DNA from: Cercis canadensis
Lineage: Eukaryota; Streptophyta; Magnoliopsida; Fabales; Fabaceae
Direction of reading: 5' to 3'
Length of the DNA: 64,000 nt
NCBI GenBank assembly: GCA_003255065.1
Contig: QAOA01006413.1
Span: 281,122-345,121, forward strand
This document shows positions 43,851 through 56,068 of this stretch, in pieces (the stretch's first letter is position 1; each line of letters opens with the position of its first letter). A program made the translations under genes and the position numbers. Under the pieces are notes generated by a model. That model saw nothing but the letters and a program-made list of their open reading frames with translations. It had not been told where the DNA came from and ran no database searches.

Positions 43851-46771
43851 TGACAATGGAATAACAACCCGTCCACCCTTGGGAAATCATTCATTCTCAC
43901 CCTCTAATCAGTAGGAGCAAAGTTGAAGGAGATAAACAAGTTGGTACTTAGCCTTTAGAAGTCTACAAATAACGAGTCCTTCATCCTCGAAAATGTGAGG
44001 TTTCCTTTCACTGTTAGGTGCTTAAAGCATGTATAATAAATTTTTGTAATGGGGTGGTTATGCCGAACTTTATATTGTGGTCCAGGGGTTCACATTGGTT
44101 GAGAAAGTAGTGTATATTATATTGTGGTCCATGAATTGAGAAAGGTATGGACATTTTGTTAACTTAGTGGGACAATGGTTGTTGTATGGTGCTTCTTTGG
44201 GATATTGTTGTAATTATAATTCCAATAGAGCCATTGTTACTATAATTTAAATTGCTTGGTTAGAACAATTAGAAAAAGTGCTACACGAGGAATAATTATT
44301 CCTGCTTATAGAAAGCAGAAAATGCCAAACCTAGTATTGAAGTATAATAATATTGATTGTCCTTTTTAATGCACTTGTATTTACATGTGTTCTTCAATGC
44401 CAGGTGCTTCATTCACATGGGTTGACATATTTTAGTTTTGCATATTTCATTGTTGTGGTCCCTATAAAACAGTTTGTGGGCAAAGTGGGTTTTTGTCTGT
44501 GTTTGTTAATTTTTTGTAAGCACCAATGGTTGTTGGGTTGTTGTTCTTTTGTGGGGAAAGTGGAAATTCTCTGTGCAACCATCAATGGTTGGGCCTTTTT
44601 TTTTCCTAGTTTTTTTTGTTTATTATATTCATTTATTCTTTGACTTGACTTTTCACTGATTTTATGTTGTTGTGATGAGTTAGTTACCGATACTTGAAAG
44701 ATATACTGTATTTCACTTTATCAAATCTACCATCTCAATCTTTTTTAACATATTGTATACCTTAATATTCATTTCTTGATCGCATTAGTTTCTTCATTTT
44801 GTTATTTACTCACAACATACATTTTGATTGGTAAGGGCATTTAGGACTATATGCAAAATTAAAAAGAAACCTTACACCTTTTCTTTCTATTAATTGTTTT
44901 TGAAGGTATTGTATTGTCCAATTGTGTGAGTTGGGAAAAGGGATCAACAAATCCAAGATATTGTATTTGCTGGAGAGAGGTAAATTAATTTTCCTTTGCT
45001 AGGACATGTTCATGTAATTCTCTGCCTTTGCAATTATGATCTTTCTTATTTACACCTTTTCTGTATGTTTGCATGATCTCTCATGTGCCTAGCACACATA
45101 TAATTCCTGGTAAAAATTATTTAACCGTTTCAGCAGTTGGAACCAATCAGGCATTATCATTTTTAGGAAAATAGTATTTAGATGTTGTCACACTTTTGTC
45201 TTTTTGCATGCTCTGTCATTGGCATAACAAATTCATGGGAATTTTTTTTTCATAGCACATTTCAAAGGATGGAACTGTTTTAAGGATTGTAGCCGAGTAG
45301 CCCACATCTTTTTTGATGAAATCCTGTTTTGATCATATCATGTTTCTATCTATTTGCATGTTCTGTCATGTGCCTAGCACACACTTAATTCCTGATGAAA
45401 ATTATTGAACTGTTTTAAGAATTGGAAACAAGTAGGCATTATCATTTTTGGGAAAATAGTATTTTTCATCACATTATAGTCCTGTCCATTTGCATGTTTT
45501 GTCATGTTTGATTTTCTTCTCCCTTGTTTGATTGAGTAAGGAAAATAGAATAAATAATTAGGTAACAACAGTAGCATTGACGAGAAACAGTAAATTTCGG
45601 ATCTTTCGGTCATAATGTTCACAATAGCATAGCTGCATAGTAGTAGACACCATTGACATAAATCTTTCAGAGAGGTTGTATTCGAAAACATAATAATGAT
45701 AAAAGTATAGATATAGCACAACCTTTTCAATATTGGAATTGCCGAATTGCTGCAATAACTTCAGTATTTCCTTCAACCTTTCTTCTTTCTTTCAGAAGCG
45801 TCTTAGCTAAATCACTTGGTAGATATCTAGTCTGAACTAGTTTCAAGCAGCTCAGCAATGATATGACACACAAATTGAACCTATGTGTATTATGATTGTG
45901 TTATCTTTGTTTATTGAAGAACATGTCAAAATATGTGTTTTGGACAACCTAGCTAACATTTTATGTTAAGAACTAAAAAAAAAAAAAAACTGACCATGGC
46001 AACTTGACATCTTTATCCTATTAATTTTGTGATTCTGACGCTAGTAATTCTGAATGATAAAAGCAAGGACCCCTTCACACCCATTTCCTTATGCTTGCAA
46101 TCACACTAAAAATCTCAAAAAGTCAATGACTTTCTTCTTTAATGGATTCTCTCGTGCCTTGACTTACATGAGAGGTGGACCTTCCGCATTTTATGTTCAG
46201 TAAAGTGAACCAAATTACTTTATTATTAGACCCCCATACATTGATTTTAGTATTATCACTGTTGTACTATTGTTTGTTTGAATGTTCTGTAATTCGTGTA
46301 TATGTAGTAGCCAAATTGCAATAGTATCTATACTAGTTAACAGTTAGCACTGAGAATGTCCTTGAAAATATAATGTACAACTTGCAAAGTTCTAATCTGA
46401 GAAACATTGGAGCAGGCAAATGATAAGGAAGCTAAGAATAGGGTTTTTCTTTTTCACCGGTTCCCTTCCATGGTTTATTTTTTTCTAACCAACTTGGGAT
46501 ACTCATTTCTGACTTCTGAAGGATAGTGTTCTAAATTTAAAATTTATGTAAGACTTGTCACTATTATATTTGTTTGTTGAATTGGTTAATACTTTTTCTA
46601 TACATATAAATGTGGGCAAAATATTTAAATTTCACATAAAATAATCACAAGATGAAAAGTAGATAATTCTCATAATCTGCATCTTATATCACTGAGATTA
46701 TTTATGACCTTTATTGTTCACAAGGTTGATATACTGTAGTTAAATTCATGTAAATTTTTTCTGATTGCAGG
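43851..46771 (+). other. Non-coding 5' region of the MULE transposase gene
   Basis: No domain-bearing frame. It probably holds the transposase promoter side, leader and introns, because the coding start at 46772 directly follows an acceptor-like TTTTTTCTGATTGCAG. Two related segments (near 45040-45230 and 45330-45500, both with TTGCATG-TCTGTCAT and GTGCCTAGCACACA) show an internal duplication. Confidence 0.55.
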
Positions 46772-49700
46772 ATGGACCGTTATGTAACCCTTGTAATGCA
46801 CCATGGTGGAAAGTTTGTACGTAAGCCCACACTTACCTATGTTGACGGTGAAGTAGATGCGTGGGATTGGGTAGATATTGATAAGGTTTCTATTCCAACT
46901 ATTACACAGTTATTTTGTGAGCACGATTATGAAGGTTACACAAATTGTTATTGGTTGGTGCTTGAATTAGAGCTAGAGGATGGGCTTAGGCCCCTTAAGG
47001 GTGACAGTGACGTTATACAGATGTTTGGGGCTGTAGAAGGGGTAGATGAGATAAAGTTTTATTTTGAGTCCCCTTCTATTGAGAACCCTGAACTTGTCAG
47101 CCTATTGTTATTTTACCATGTGAGATAGAAGAGGTAAATGAGTATGAAGAGTTAGGGAATACTTGCAATAAGGGTATTGAACAAATGCAAAACACTGATG
47201 AAGACGATGACTATGTGACTTATTGAAGAAAGGATATGAGACGGGAAGAGGTTTACAACAGTCCTGAACCTGATGATGTTCATATGCAGCAACCTATAAG
47301 CAACAATGAAGATGCTAATGTTGATGAACAAGGTCCAAGCAGCAATGATTCAGATGTTGATGAAGACACTAATGCTGATGAAGACTTGCAAGGGACTGTT
47401 GTTGAACAAGGTCCAAGCATCAATGATTCAAGGGGTGATGAAGACATAAATGCTGATGAAGACTTGTAAGGGATTAATGTTGAACAAGTGCCAAGCAATA
47501 GTGATTCAAATGAGACCAAAACAAGTGGGGCAGATTCATATGGCCATGATGACGCAGAACACAGCCTATACAATCCACCACCAATCCCTGAGAGCACAAA
47601 TGAGGAAGACATGCATAGGCGTGTGAAGTTGACGAAGAAGAAGTCCATGCTTGGGGAAGGAAGTAGTGGGACTGCTTGTCATGCAACAAAGTCTTGCGGT
47701 AAGAAGAAAAAGAAGTCCTCCCTGGAGGTATATGTCAACCCCTTCGAGGATCAGGGATATGAGACAGAGGACTTGCACACTCTTGACAGCTCTGAACCTG
47801 AGGTGGATGGCTCTAAAAAAGTTGAAGTGTACCCACAGTTTAATCCTTGAGCTAGGTTTGGGGAGGTGAACCTTGAACTTGGAATGGAATTCCCAACCTT
47901 GTGTGCATTCAAGGCTGCAGTGAAAGACTACATAATCCATCTTGGGAGGCCGCTAGTGTGGGTGAAAAATGACAAACAAAGGGCCAAGGCCAGATACACC
48001 AATGGCTGTATGTGGGAAATGTTTTGCTCTTTCAGCAATGCCACACACAGCTTTTAGGTGAAGACATTCATCAGCACACATACATGTAGCAGGAAAAATC
48101 TTGAATAAGCAAGCGAGAACAAAGTGGTTAGCACATAAACTTATAGATGAAGTTAGGGGATTTTCGGGGATGGAGGGTACTGATGCCAACAACTTGGTGA
48201 AGTGAAAATTTAACGTCAATTTGAATAAGAGAACCATCTTCAAGGCATTGACGCTGACAAGGAAAATGGTGGAAGGTACAGAGAAAGAATAATATGCAGC
48301 CTTATGGGACTACTGTGATGAGTTAAAAAGAGTGGACCCTAGAGGGACTGTTCAGCTTGCTGTTGAGAGACCCCTCGGTGCTTTGGTGCCTAACTTTGAC
48401 AGATTATACATTTGTCTAGATGCTTATAAAAAGGGTTTGAAAGCTACTTGTAGACCCTTGATAGGCCTAGATGGGTGCTTCCTAAAAGGGTATTATGGGG
48501 GGATATTGTTATCTGTAGTTGCTCAAGATGGGAACAATTCATTCTATCCTGTTGCTTATGATGTTGTGGACCTTGAGACGAAGGACACTTGGAGATGGTT
48601 CTTGACCAAACTTATTGAGGATATTAGAGATCTAAGGGAACATTGCTGGAACTTCATATCAAATCAGCAAAAGGTTCGAAATTGCCCCACCCCCTGTTTA
48701 AGTTTTATATTCGATTTGAATACATCATGCTTCCAAGGTGTCTAAATGTTAATTTTTTTTTTTTTTGTGACAAACACAAGGCTTGGAACCTGTATTGGCC
48801 GAATTGTGTGTTATAGCTCCTCACAGGTCATGTGTCATGCACATTTGAAAGAATTTTTTTAAGACCTGGAAAAGCAAGGAGCTTAGATCGAACGTGTTTT
48901 TGGCAGCAAAGTCTACTACCATGGCAGAGTTTGATAGGCATATGGCTAAGATCAGTAGCATTGACGAAGATGCTTACTGGTTGATGAAGAATGCTCCTGC
49001 TAGGTGGGTTAGAGGATCCTTTAGCACCTACACCAAGAACCAAGTCATCACCAGCAACATGTGTGAACAATTCAACAAGGAGTTACGTAAGTTCAGATGT
49101 AACCCAATTCTTACAATGCTTGAAGAAATAAGGGGATACATAATGAGGAAGAGATCAGATATGCTTACGAAGATCAGAAAATACAAGAGCAAATATGTGC
49201 CAATGGCAATAGCCTTTCTTGAAATCGAGAAGAAGAAAAACAGTGAATGGTGTCCATTATGAGCTAGAGATCCTGCTGGACATAAATATGAAGTGAGTAG
49301 GGGACCAACCGACAAAGTGGTGGTTGATTTGTCTGCTAGGACATGCTCGTGTAGGAGTTGGGATCTAATAGGGATACCTTGTAGACATGCATGTGCTACC
49401 TTTGCATCGAACAATGAAGACCCAGACACTGCAGTGAACGATTGGTACTTAACCACCACATAGTTAAAGGCTTATGAGCCCTTTATTCAGCCACTTGCAG
49501 GGTAAGATTACTGGTAGAGGACATACTTTGGTGATATAAATCCTCCTCCATTCAAAAGACCAACTGGTAGGCCCAAAAAGAATCGAAGCAAAGTGAACAA
49601 TGTTCCATAGGATTCAAGCAGTCTGAAAAGGAAATACGGGGCCACTAAATGCTTTAAATGTGGTGGGACAGGGCACAACACGAGGACTTGCAAAGGAGTG

Positions 49701-50129
49701 AAACCATGGAAGCGACAAAAGAAGAGCAAGAAATAAACCGGGTAGCCGTCTATAGCGGGAGAGGTTCCAGTCAGTCAACTTGTTGACTCACAAGCCCCAC
49801 CCCCTATTCAAGATTCTCAACCTCAACAACCACAAGGTGGTAAGAAGAAGTTAGCACCCAAACAGAAGAAAAAAGTATTGATCATTAATAGTTTTGATAT
49901 AAGTGGACCTACATATTTGTATAGGATATTATTTGTTCAAAAACTTACCGAAATGGTCTTCCTTTTGTCCACAGAGTTCAAGGTAGCATAGCAACATTGT
50001 AGGCAGTCAAGAGACTATGACTACAGACACCATTCAAGCAGCAACCATGGCTACTAAGAAAATGTTTTCAGCATACCTTTCTAGTGAAGGAGCAAGGAAA
50101 GGGAAACAGAAGCTCTTATCTGATATGTG
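46772..50129 (+). pseudogene. MuDR-type (mudrA-like) MULE transposase, inactivated
   Basis: Would cut and insert the MULE by binding its TIRs. Order: an N-terminal PB1-like domain (MDRYVTLVMHHGGKFVR, WDWVDIDKVSI, 46772-47128), an acidic repeat linker (DVDEDTNADEDLQG, 47236-47850), a MuDR DNA-binding-type domain (GMEFPTLCAFKAAVKDYIIHLGR, WVKNDKQRAKA, 47880-48060), and the MULE catalytic domain (LIGLDGCFLKGYYGG, VAQDGNNSFYPVAYDVV, TWRWFLTKLIEDI). Then come MCEQFNKELRKF, a SWIM finger (CSCRSWDLIGIPCRHACA near 49345) and a CCHC knuckle (CFKCGGTGHNTRTC near 49650). Stops or frameshifts occur at 47128, 47226, 47469, 48057 and 49261. The second catalytic position reads SNQQK where SDQQKGL is expected (Asp to Asn). 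A likely intron lies near 48675-48775. A short C-terminal exon may end at 50129. Confidence 0.85.
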
Positions 50130-50400
50130 AAGACTCCATGAAGCCATGACTTTTGTGTATTTTGTTTTGAGTAAAAGTTGACACATGTTGTGTACTGTTA
50201 TATTGGGTGGTGAAGATTTTATGTAGGATTTATTATTGCCTTTATTCGACCAGCTTTTGTATACCTTAACTGACTTACATATCTCATGCTTGGCTGGTCA
50301 TCTTTTAGATTATATTAAATGACATTCCAACCTTTTTGCATAAAATAGATGTAATATTGTAGTAGTACTCCACTATTACTTTGACAGAATTTATTGCCTA
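50130..50400. other. Gap between the convergent MULE genes
   Basis: AT-rich spacer after the transposase end with no gene. By position it should contain the transposase poly(A) region. Confidence 0.5.
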
Positions 50401-50895
50401 TAGAAAAACTGTACAGGCCAAGATTTATGTATGTGGTTCATGTATATCTTCCAACCATATGGCTAATATCTTTAAATATTTATGTTGCTATAATTACTCA
50501 ACAAACATACAAGATTATATTATGGGATTTCTTAACATTATAGTCATAGGTGCTTTTCAACATGTCTGAAATATATTTACGATGCACAAAATCTACATTC
50601 TACCAAATTGCTCAATGCAACTTTACAACGAAGCCATCCGAAGTATGACTTATTTTACTAAAAATACAATGAACAACAAAACAACTAGCAAACTACAAGA
50701 AATATTTAGTTTCCTAACTTCACTTTCAAGACTCTTAATTCTCTTCTTTTGCATCTTTATCACCATTTTTCTCATTTGTTATAACAGACTCGTTATTTCC
50801 TGGAACCATTCCTTCAAAGTTCTCGACCCATTGAAAGAATCCACAACATAAGTCTTCATTCTACATATAAAGATGTTAAACTTGTTAAAAAAAAT
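50401..50895 (-). repeat. Left copy of a 0.5-kb tandem duplication joined by a single N
   Basis: TAGAAAAACTGTACAGGCC to CTTGTTAAAAAAAAT, repeated almost identically at 50897-51389. It contains a second copy of GRF-gene exon 2. The N at 50896 lies exactly at the junction, which favours an assembly artefact. Confidence 0.9.
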
Positions 50896-50896
50896 N

Positions 50897-51389
50897 TAGA
50901 AAAACTGTACAGGCCAAGATTTATGTATGTGGTTCATGTATATCTTCCAACCATATGGCTAATATCTTTAAATATTTATGTTGCTATAATTACTCAACAA
51001 ACATACAAGATTATATTATGGGATTTCTGAACATTATAGTCATAGGTGCTTTTCAACATGTCTGAAATATATTTACGATGCACAAAATCTACATTCTACC
51101 AAATTGCTCAGTGCAACTTTACAACGAAGCCATCTGAAGTATGACTTATTTTACTAAAACTACAATGAACAACAAAACAACTAGCAAACTACAAGCAATA
51201 TTTAGTTTCCTAACTTCACTTTCAAGACTCTTAATTCTCTTCTTCTGCATCTTCATCACCATTTTTCTCATTTGTTATAACAGACTCGTTATTTCCTGGA
51301 ACCATTCCTTCAAAGTTCTCGACCCATTGAAAGAATTCACAACATAAGTCTTCATTCTACATATAAAGATGTTAAACTTGTTAAAAAAA
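50897..51389 (-). repeat. Right copy of the 0.5-kb tandem duplication
   Basis: Starts TAGAAAAACTGTACAGGCC like the left copy, with a handful of substitutions. It lies next to exon 1 of the GRF gene and is therefore the copy used in the gene model. Confidence 0.9.
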
Positions 51390-51717
51390 AATAAAATTGA
51401 GACTTTGAAATTACACTCCCATTAAATTGAATAAATATATATTTGAAAGGATATTCCCCTCAAACCTTGTAACATGGACAACACCAAAATGGGCGATTTG
51501 GGTTCTCCTTTGTCTTTGACATCAGCATTATCACCCTCTTGTTACAACCACAAACATAAGGGGTATTATGATGGGATATGAGATATGCACCGCTAATGAA
51601 GCTTGACCCACTGGAGCTACCTTTCTGCACATGTTGACCATGGATTGTTGGCGTGAATGTTTCACCATCAATCATCACATAACATCGTTTAGGGACTCTT
51701 TCATCGGCAGATGCCAT
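51231..51717 (-). CDS. MULE-borne GRF-type zinc-finger protein, two exons
   Basis: Minus-strand gene: exon 1 51717-51466, intron, exon 2 51356-51231. Exon 1 gives MASADERVPKRCYVMIDGE, a basic Ser-rich linker and the GRF-type finger (TPYVCGCNKRVIMLMSKTKE, then NRPFWCCPCYK), with Cys residues spaced as in C-x-C...C-x2-C proteins. It ends at the donor ACAAG|GTTTGA. Exon 2 follows the acceptor TATATGTAG and reads NEDLCCEFFQWVENFEGMV, then an acidic tail ending DEDAEEEN, stop. The FFQWV motif after the finger is typical of plant GRF proteins, which supports the splice model. An alternative Met lies at 51750. A 5' exon in the right TIR is suggested by the donor at 53684. GRF fingers bind nucleic acid; its role in transposition is unknown. 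No lesion is seen. Confidence 0.68.
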
Positions 51718-51750
51718 TTCAACAAGACCTTCTCTGTCTAAGTAGCACAC

Positions 51751-53689
51751 AATTACCTGTTAATAGTAACTTTAGCGGTTATAATTTATCTTACTTGTAG
51801 ATCAACATGAATGGAACATGCAGCATACATCATTAAATACTCAACATTTACTATTTGTACAATTTTCTTGGCCTTAAAGATTTGAATGAAAACTTATACA
51901 AGTTGAGAATAACTTAGAGCCTAATAAAGAAATTGACAAAAGATGCGAAAGGATAAAAAGTGCTAGTAATCTATTATGCCTGTCATATACAGAACTATTG
52001 GTTACAACATGTAAATTAGAAGTAATTTCATTACATTCCTTCAAGCATACACAAAATTCGCTTAGTTATCATTTTAGTAGCATAAATCACAGAAAATCAA
52101 TGTATATTTTCCAATTTGTACACTCCCACAATTCAGGTTATTAGAATCAAGGAAACCTAGAGCTAGACTAGGAAACTTGAGAGATGCAAGCTTCACTTTG
52201 CAATTACAAAATAAGGAAGAGACAAATAATAAAGTGAGTTATCGTATGCAATTGGAAAAAACTAGGACAAAAATTTGTTCTGATTTCTCCTAATTCATCT
52301 CTGCCCACAGTTCAGGCAACTAAGGTACAAGAAAGTTTAAACCCAGAAGCCAATTTATCAATTTAAACAATCTTACCCACAAAACTGAAGAAAGATAATA
52401 ATTTCAAGGTCCACATTAAATTGGTTCATGACCAAATGATAAATCATCCAAACACAAAAAATTCATACACCCAAATTACCAAACCCTGAAGATTCAATAG
52501 AAACCCAAAAGTCATGATCATTAAACAAAACTCAAAACTTGAAAACCAAAAAATTATTCTACTTGGCTTACCTGCAGCGTGAGCAAAAGGACTTGCAAAT
52601 TGTAAAACCAATTAAACTCAACAAGATTTTCTTAATTGAAACTTTGCTTATTCCTCAACTTCCCAACTTCACTCACTGGATCCTAATTTAAATTGTAAAC
52701 ATGACAGTAACATCACCACCCAACATTATGATTTGCCAATAAGAGTCACTATAGGTTATTGTAAATAGAGACTTATTATTGTAGAAGTGTTTTACAAGAA
52801 GACAACTTGTTATGTAAATACCCTTGATTGAAAAGGTTCCAATAATTCCTCTCACACTAAATTTCTTTCACTGATCTTGCCTAGCTATGTTTAAGCCCTT
52901 CTTTTCAAATTTCAAGCTATTTGTGTCATGTGAAGTAAATGATGAAATATGCAATAAGAAATCCAAAAGAAACACTTCATAGATTAATTGATAACTTTCT
53001 TTCTTTACAACAAATTCAAGAGGTTAATCTGCAACACAGTTAACATAAAAGTTCAAGCAGTAATTATTGTGATGATGAAAACAATTGAATGCATATCAAC
53101 TTTGGAAAATCTTTACATTGATTACAAAGCATTATGTAATTCTATTAATTATTGGAGATAGAAACTTTGATGGTTGATTCTTCATTAAGTGATACGATGT
53201 CAACTCTCGATTATACTCCTTGTACTATAAGCTTTTGTTTTCAACTGTCCATGCTTTTCATGGGCCGGAAAGCTTTCAAAGAATACTTTTGTACTGAAAT
53301 AAATAAATAAATAAATAAATAAAAATCATTATCTCAACGAAAGTTTAAAGTTAGATGTCAGACACTTCAGTTTGAATTCATTTGATTCATCTCTGCCCAC
53401 AGTTTAGGCAATTGAAGTACAAGAAAGTTTAAACCCATAAGCCAATGTATCAATTTAAACAATCTTACCCACAAAACTGAAGAAAGATAATAATTTCAAG
53501 GTCCACATTAAATGTACTGAGCAGGATTGGTTCATGATCAAATGATAAATCATCCAAACACAAAAAAGTCATACACCCAGAATACCAAACCCTGAAGATT
53601 CAATAGAAACCCAAAAATCCTGATCATCAAACGAAACCCAAAACTTGAAAACCAAAAAATCATTATACTTGGCTTACCTGTAGCGTGAG
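51751..53689 (-). other. Leader and intron region of the GRF gene with an internal duplication
   Basis: No coding frame. Segment 52292-52592 recurs at 53384-53698 (CTCTGCCCACAGTT, TAAACAATCTTACCCACAAAAC, then TGGCTTACCTG(C/T)AGCGTGAGC). Both copies carry a strong minus-strand donor CTACAG|GTAAGCC (or CTGCAG|GTAAGCC). An (AAAT)n microsatellite lies at 53300-53323. Confidence 0.6.
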
Positions 53690-54150
53690 CAAAGGAACGA
53701 CACTTCGAATTAGGTTAGGGTTCGAATCTAGGAAAGGGAAAGGGTAATCAATGAAATTGGGGCTTAGGGTTCCTCGGTTCCTCCTCTAGAATTGCAGATT
53801 TCCCCTTCACAGGTCGGGCTTAAGTTCTGGTTCATGGACTTTTCAGAGATACGATGTCGCGCAAGAGCAAAGGACCAAATTCTCAACCCTTAGTAAAACA
53901 ATGTCGTTTCATCTATGCCACACAAGCAGCCGGCCAGATGCCCCATCAGCATGCCAAATCAGCAACTAACGCCATGTCAGTACTTAACATGCCACGTGGC
54001 AATGTCTGTTAAATCTCCCTAACGGACCCTAACAGAGGACTAATTTGTCAGACAAAATAACAATTCAAAGACCAATTTGTCATCGAAAATTTTTGGAGGA
54101 CAAATTTGTTACTGGCTGCATTTTCCAAGGATGAAAAGAGAGTTTTACTC
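53690..54150 (-). repeat. Right TIR of the MULE
   Basis: Inverted partner of 43326-43850. On minus it begins GAGTAAAACTCTCTTTTCATCC and shares GGCATGTTAAGTACTGA and TTCGAAGTGTCGTTCCTTTG. It is somewhat shorter than the left TIR because of indels. Confidence 0.9.
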
Positions 54151-54400
54151 AAAAATCAAAATACACCCAAATAAGACCCAAAACCGAAAATAGAGACAAA
54201 GGGTAAACAAGATATAAAATGATAAATCAAGTAAAATCAACACAAAAATGAAGGGGTTCAAGGGGGAATTTTCGTAAATCAAGTTGAATCAACAAGAAAA
54301 GAGTCTAAGTGAAGTAAGATGCATAATCAAAATGAAATGGAGACATTCAAGAGGGAAACAAAGAGAAACATGCCCTTCACATGCATTCAAACGAAGACCA

Positions 54401-56068
54401 ACAAAAATGGCAAGAAATCAAGAGAGGAGTGAAGGTTACCTAGTGTTCTTCAAGAAAACTCATCTTCTATGCTCAAAAGTGTAGAACCCAACTCCAAGAA
54501 TCTCAAACACTCTTGATTTTGTGTTTTCCTCTCCAAAAAATATGAAGAACATTCAAGAACACTCAACTTTTCTCTCTTTGATCTCTTTTTTCAAATTCTC
54601 TCTCTCCCCTATTGTTTTCACGTTAGGAGCATATTATGTGGCTCTCTCCTCTTTTGTTTTTTTCTTAAGCAATCAGCCCTCTCAACTTGGAAAGCAAGTT
54701 GATGGTAGTTTGATCCTTTCCTACCCCTTTTGCACATTCCTCCTACTTTCCTATAGCTTTGCCATGTGAAAAATTCAATAATTCTTCCCCAAAATACCCT
54801 AGGCGAATTGCACGCTTCAGCCCCTCTAATTTGCATTTTTATTTCATGCAAAAATAAGGTTAAGAAGCCCACCATTAGCAATTTTTTCAAAATTTCCTTG
54901 CACAAGCAACTTCCATAAAGCTTTCTTAAGGCTAGATTTTTTCACTTATGCTTGAGAATATTCCTTAAACACTAGCTAACCTCCTTTCAATTTTTTAATC
55001 ATATTGATCTCATTTTTGCTGAAATAAAATAAGAAACCCTAAAAGGGAGCTTCTGGACACTTTCCCTAGCACTTGCAAGGCACATGCAATATCCATTCTC
55101 TTGATATTTTGCCAAAACCCTAATGAAACCCTTCTCCCTTAGCTTGGCAAAAAATCACCTCCAGAATTCCTAAAAAATTATTTTATTTTTGATAAAAATA
55201 AAAGCCATAAAACCCGAATGGGCCAATTAAGACAAAAATGGCAAGAAATCAAGAGAGGAGTGAAGGTTACCTAGTGTTTTTCAAGAAAACTCATCTTCTT
55301 TGCTCAAAAGTGTATAACCCAACTCCAAGAATCTCAAACACTCTTGATTTTGTGTTTTCCTCTCCAAAAAATATGAACATTCAAGAACACTCAACTTTTC
55401 TCTCTTTGATCTCTTTTTTCAAATTCTCTCTCTCCCCTATTGTTTTCACGTTAGGAGCATATTGTGTGGCTCTCTCCTCTTTTGTTTTTTTCTTAAGCAA
55501 TCAGCCCTCTCAACTTGGAAAGCAAGTTGATGGTAGTTTGATCCTTTCCTACCCTTTTTGCACATTCCTCCTACTTTCCTATAGCTTTGCCATGTGAAAA
55601 TTCCAATAATTCTTCCCCAAAATACCCTAGCCGAATTACACGCTTCAGCCCCTCTAATTTGTATTTTTATTTCATGCAAAAATAAGGTTAAGAAGCCCAC
55701 CATTAGCAATTTTTCAAAATTTCCTTGCACAAACAACTTCCATGAAGCTTTCTTAGGGCTAGATCTTTTCACTTATGCTTGAGAATATTCCTTAAACACT
55801 AGCTAACCTCCTTTCAATTTTTTAATCATATTGATCTCATTTTTTCTGAAATAAAATAAGAAACCCTAAAAGGGAGCTTCTGGACACTTTCCTTAGCACT
55901 TGCAAGGCACATGCAATATCCATTCTCTTGATATTTTGCCAAAACCCTAATGAAACCCTTCTCCCTTAGCTTGGCTAAAAATCACCTCCAAAATTCTTAC
56001 AAAATTCTTTTATTTTTGATAAAAATAAAAAGCCATAAAACCCAAATGGGCCAATTGAGCCAAATTAA
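54401..56068 (-). repeat. Tandem duplication of about 831 bp within LTR B
   Basis: Unit 1 starts at 54401 and unit 2 at 55232, both with ACAAAAATGGCAAGAAATCA and continuing GAGAGGAGTGAAGG. The units are near-identical to the shared CCCAAATGGGCCAATT end. Both contain the pyrimidine-rich CTCTCTCTCCCC region, which produces duplicate spurious ORFs. Confidence 0.9.

Larger units (their letters stand above)
43326..54150 (+). mobile_element. Mutator-like element (MULE) with transposase and a convergent GRF-finger gene
   Basis: A perfect 9-bp target duplication AAAAATCAA (43317-43325 and 54151-54159) and long inverted termini starting GAGTAAAAC define a MULE of 10,825 bp. The interior has a MuDR-type transposase remnant on plus and a two-exon GRF-zinc-finger gene on minus, transcribed toward each other from the two TIRs. 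About 0.5 kb is an apparent assembly duplication (around the N at 50896), so the true length is probably near 10.3 kb. It sits in solo LTR B. Confidence 0.92.

Noticed and set aside
47280..47940. Long minus-strand ORFs opposite the transposase
   Set aside because: Shadows of the acidic linker of the plus-strand transposase, which has a recognisable domain order.
54521..55782. Paired ORFs of about 82-119 codons on both strands, seemingly conserved
   Set aside because: They are conserved only because the LTR segment is tandemly duplicated; no codon structure or domain.
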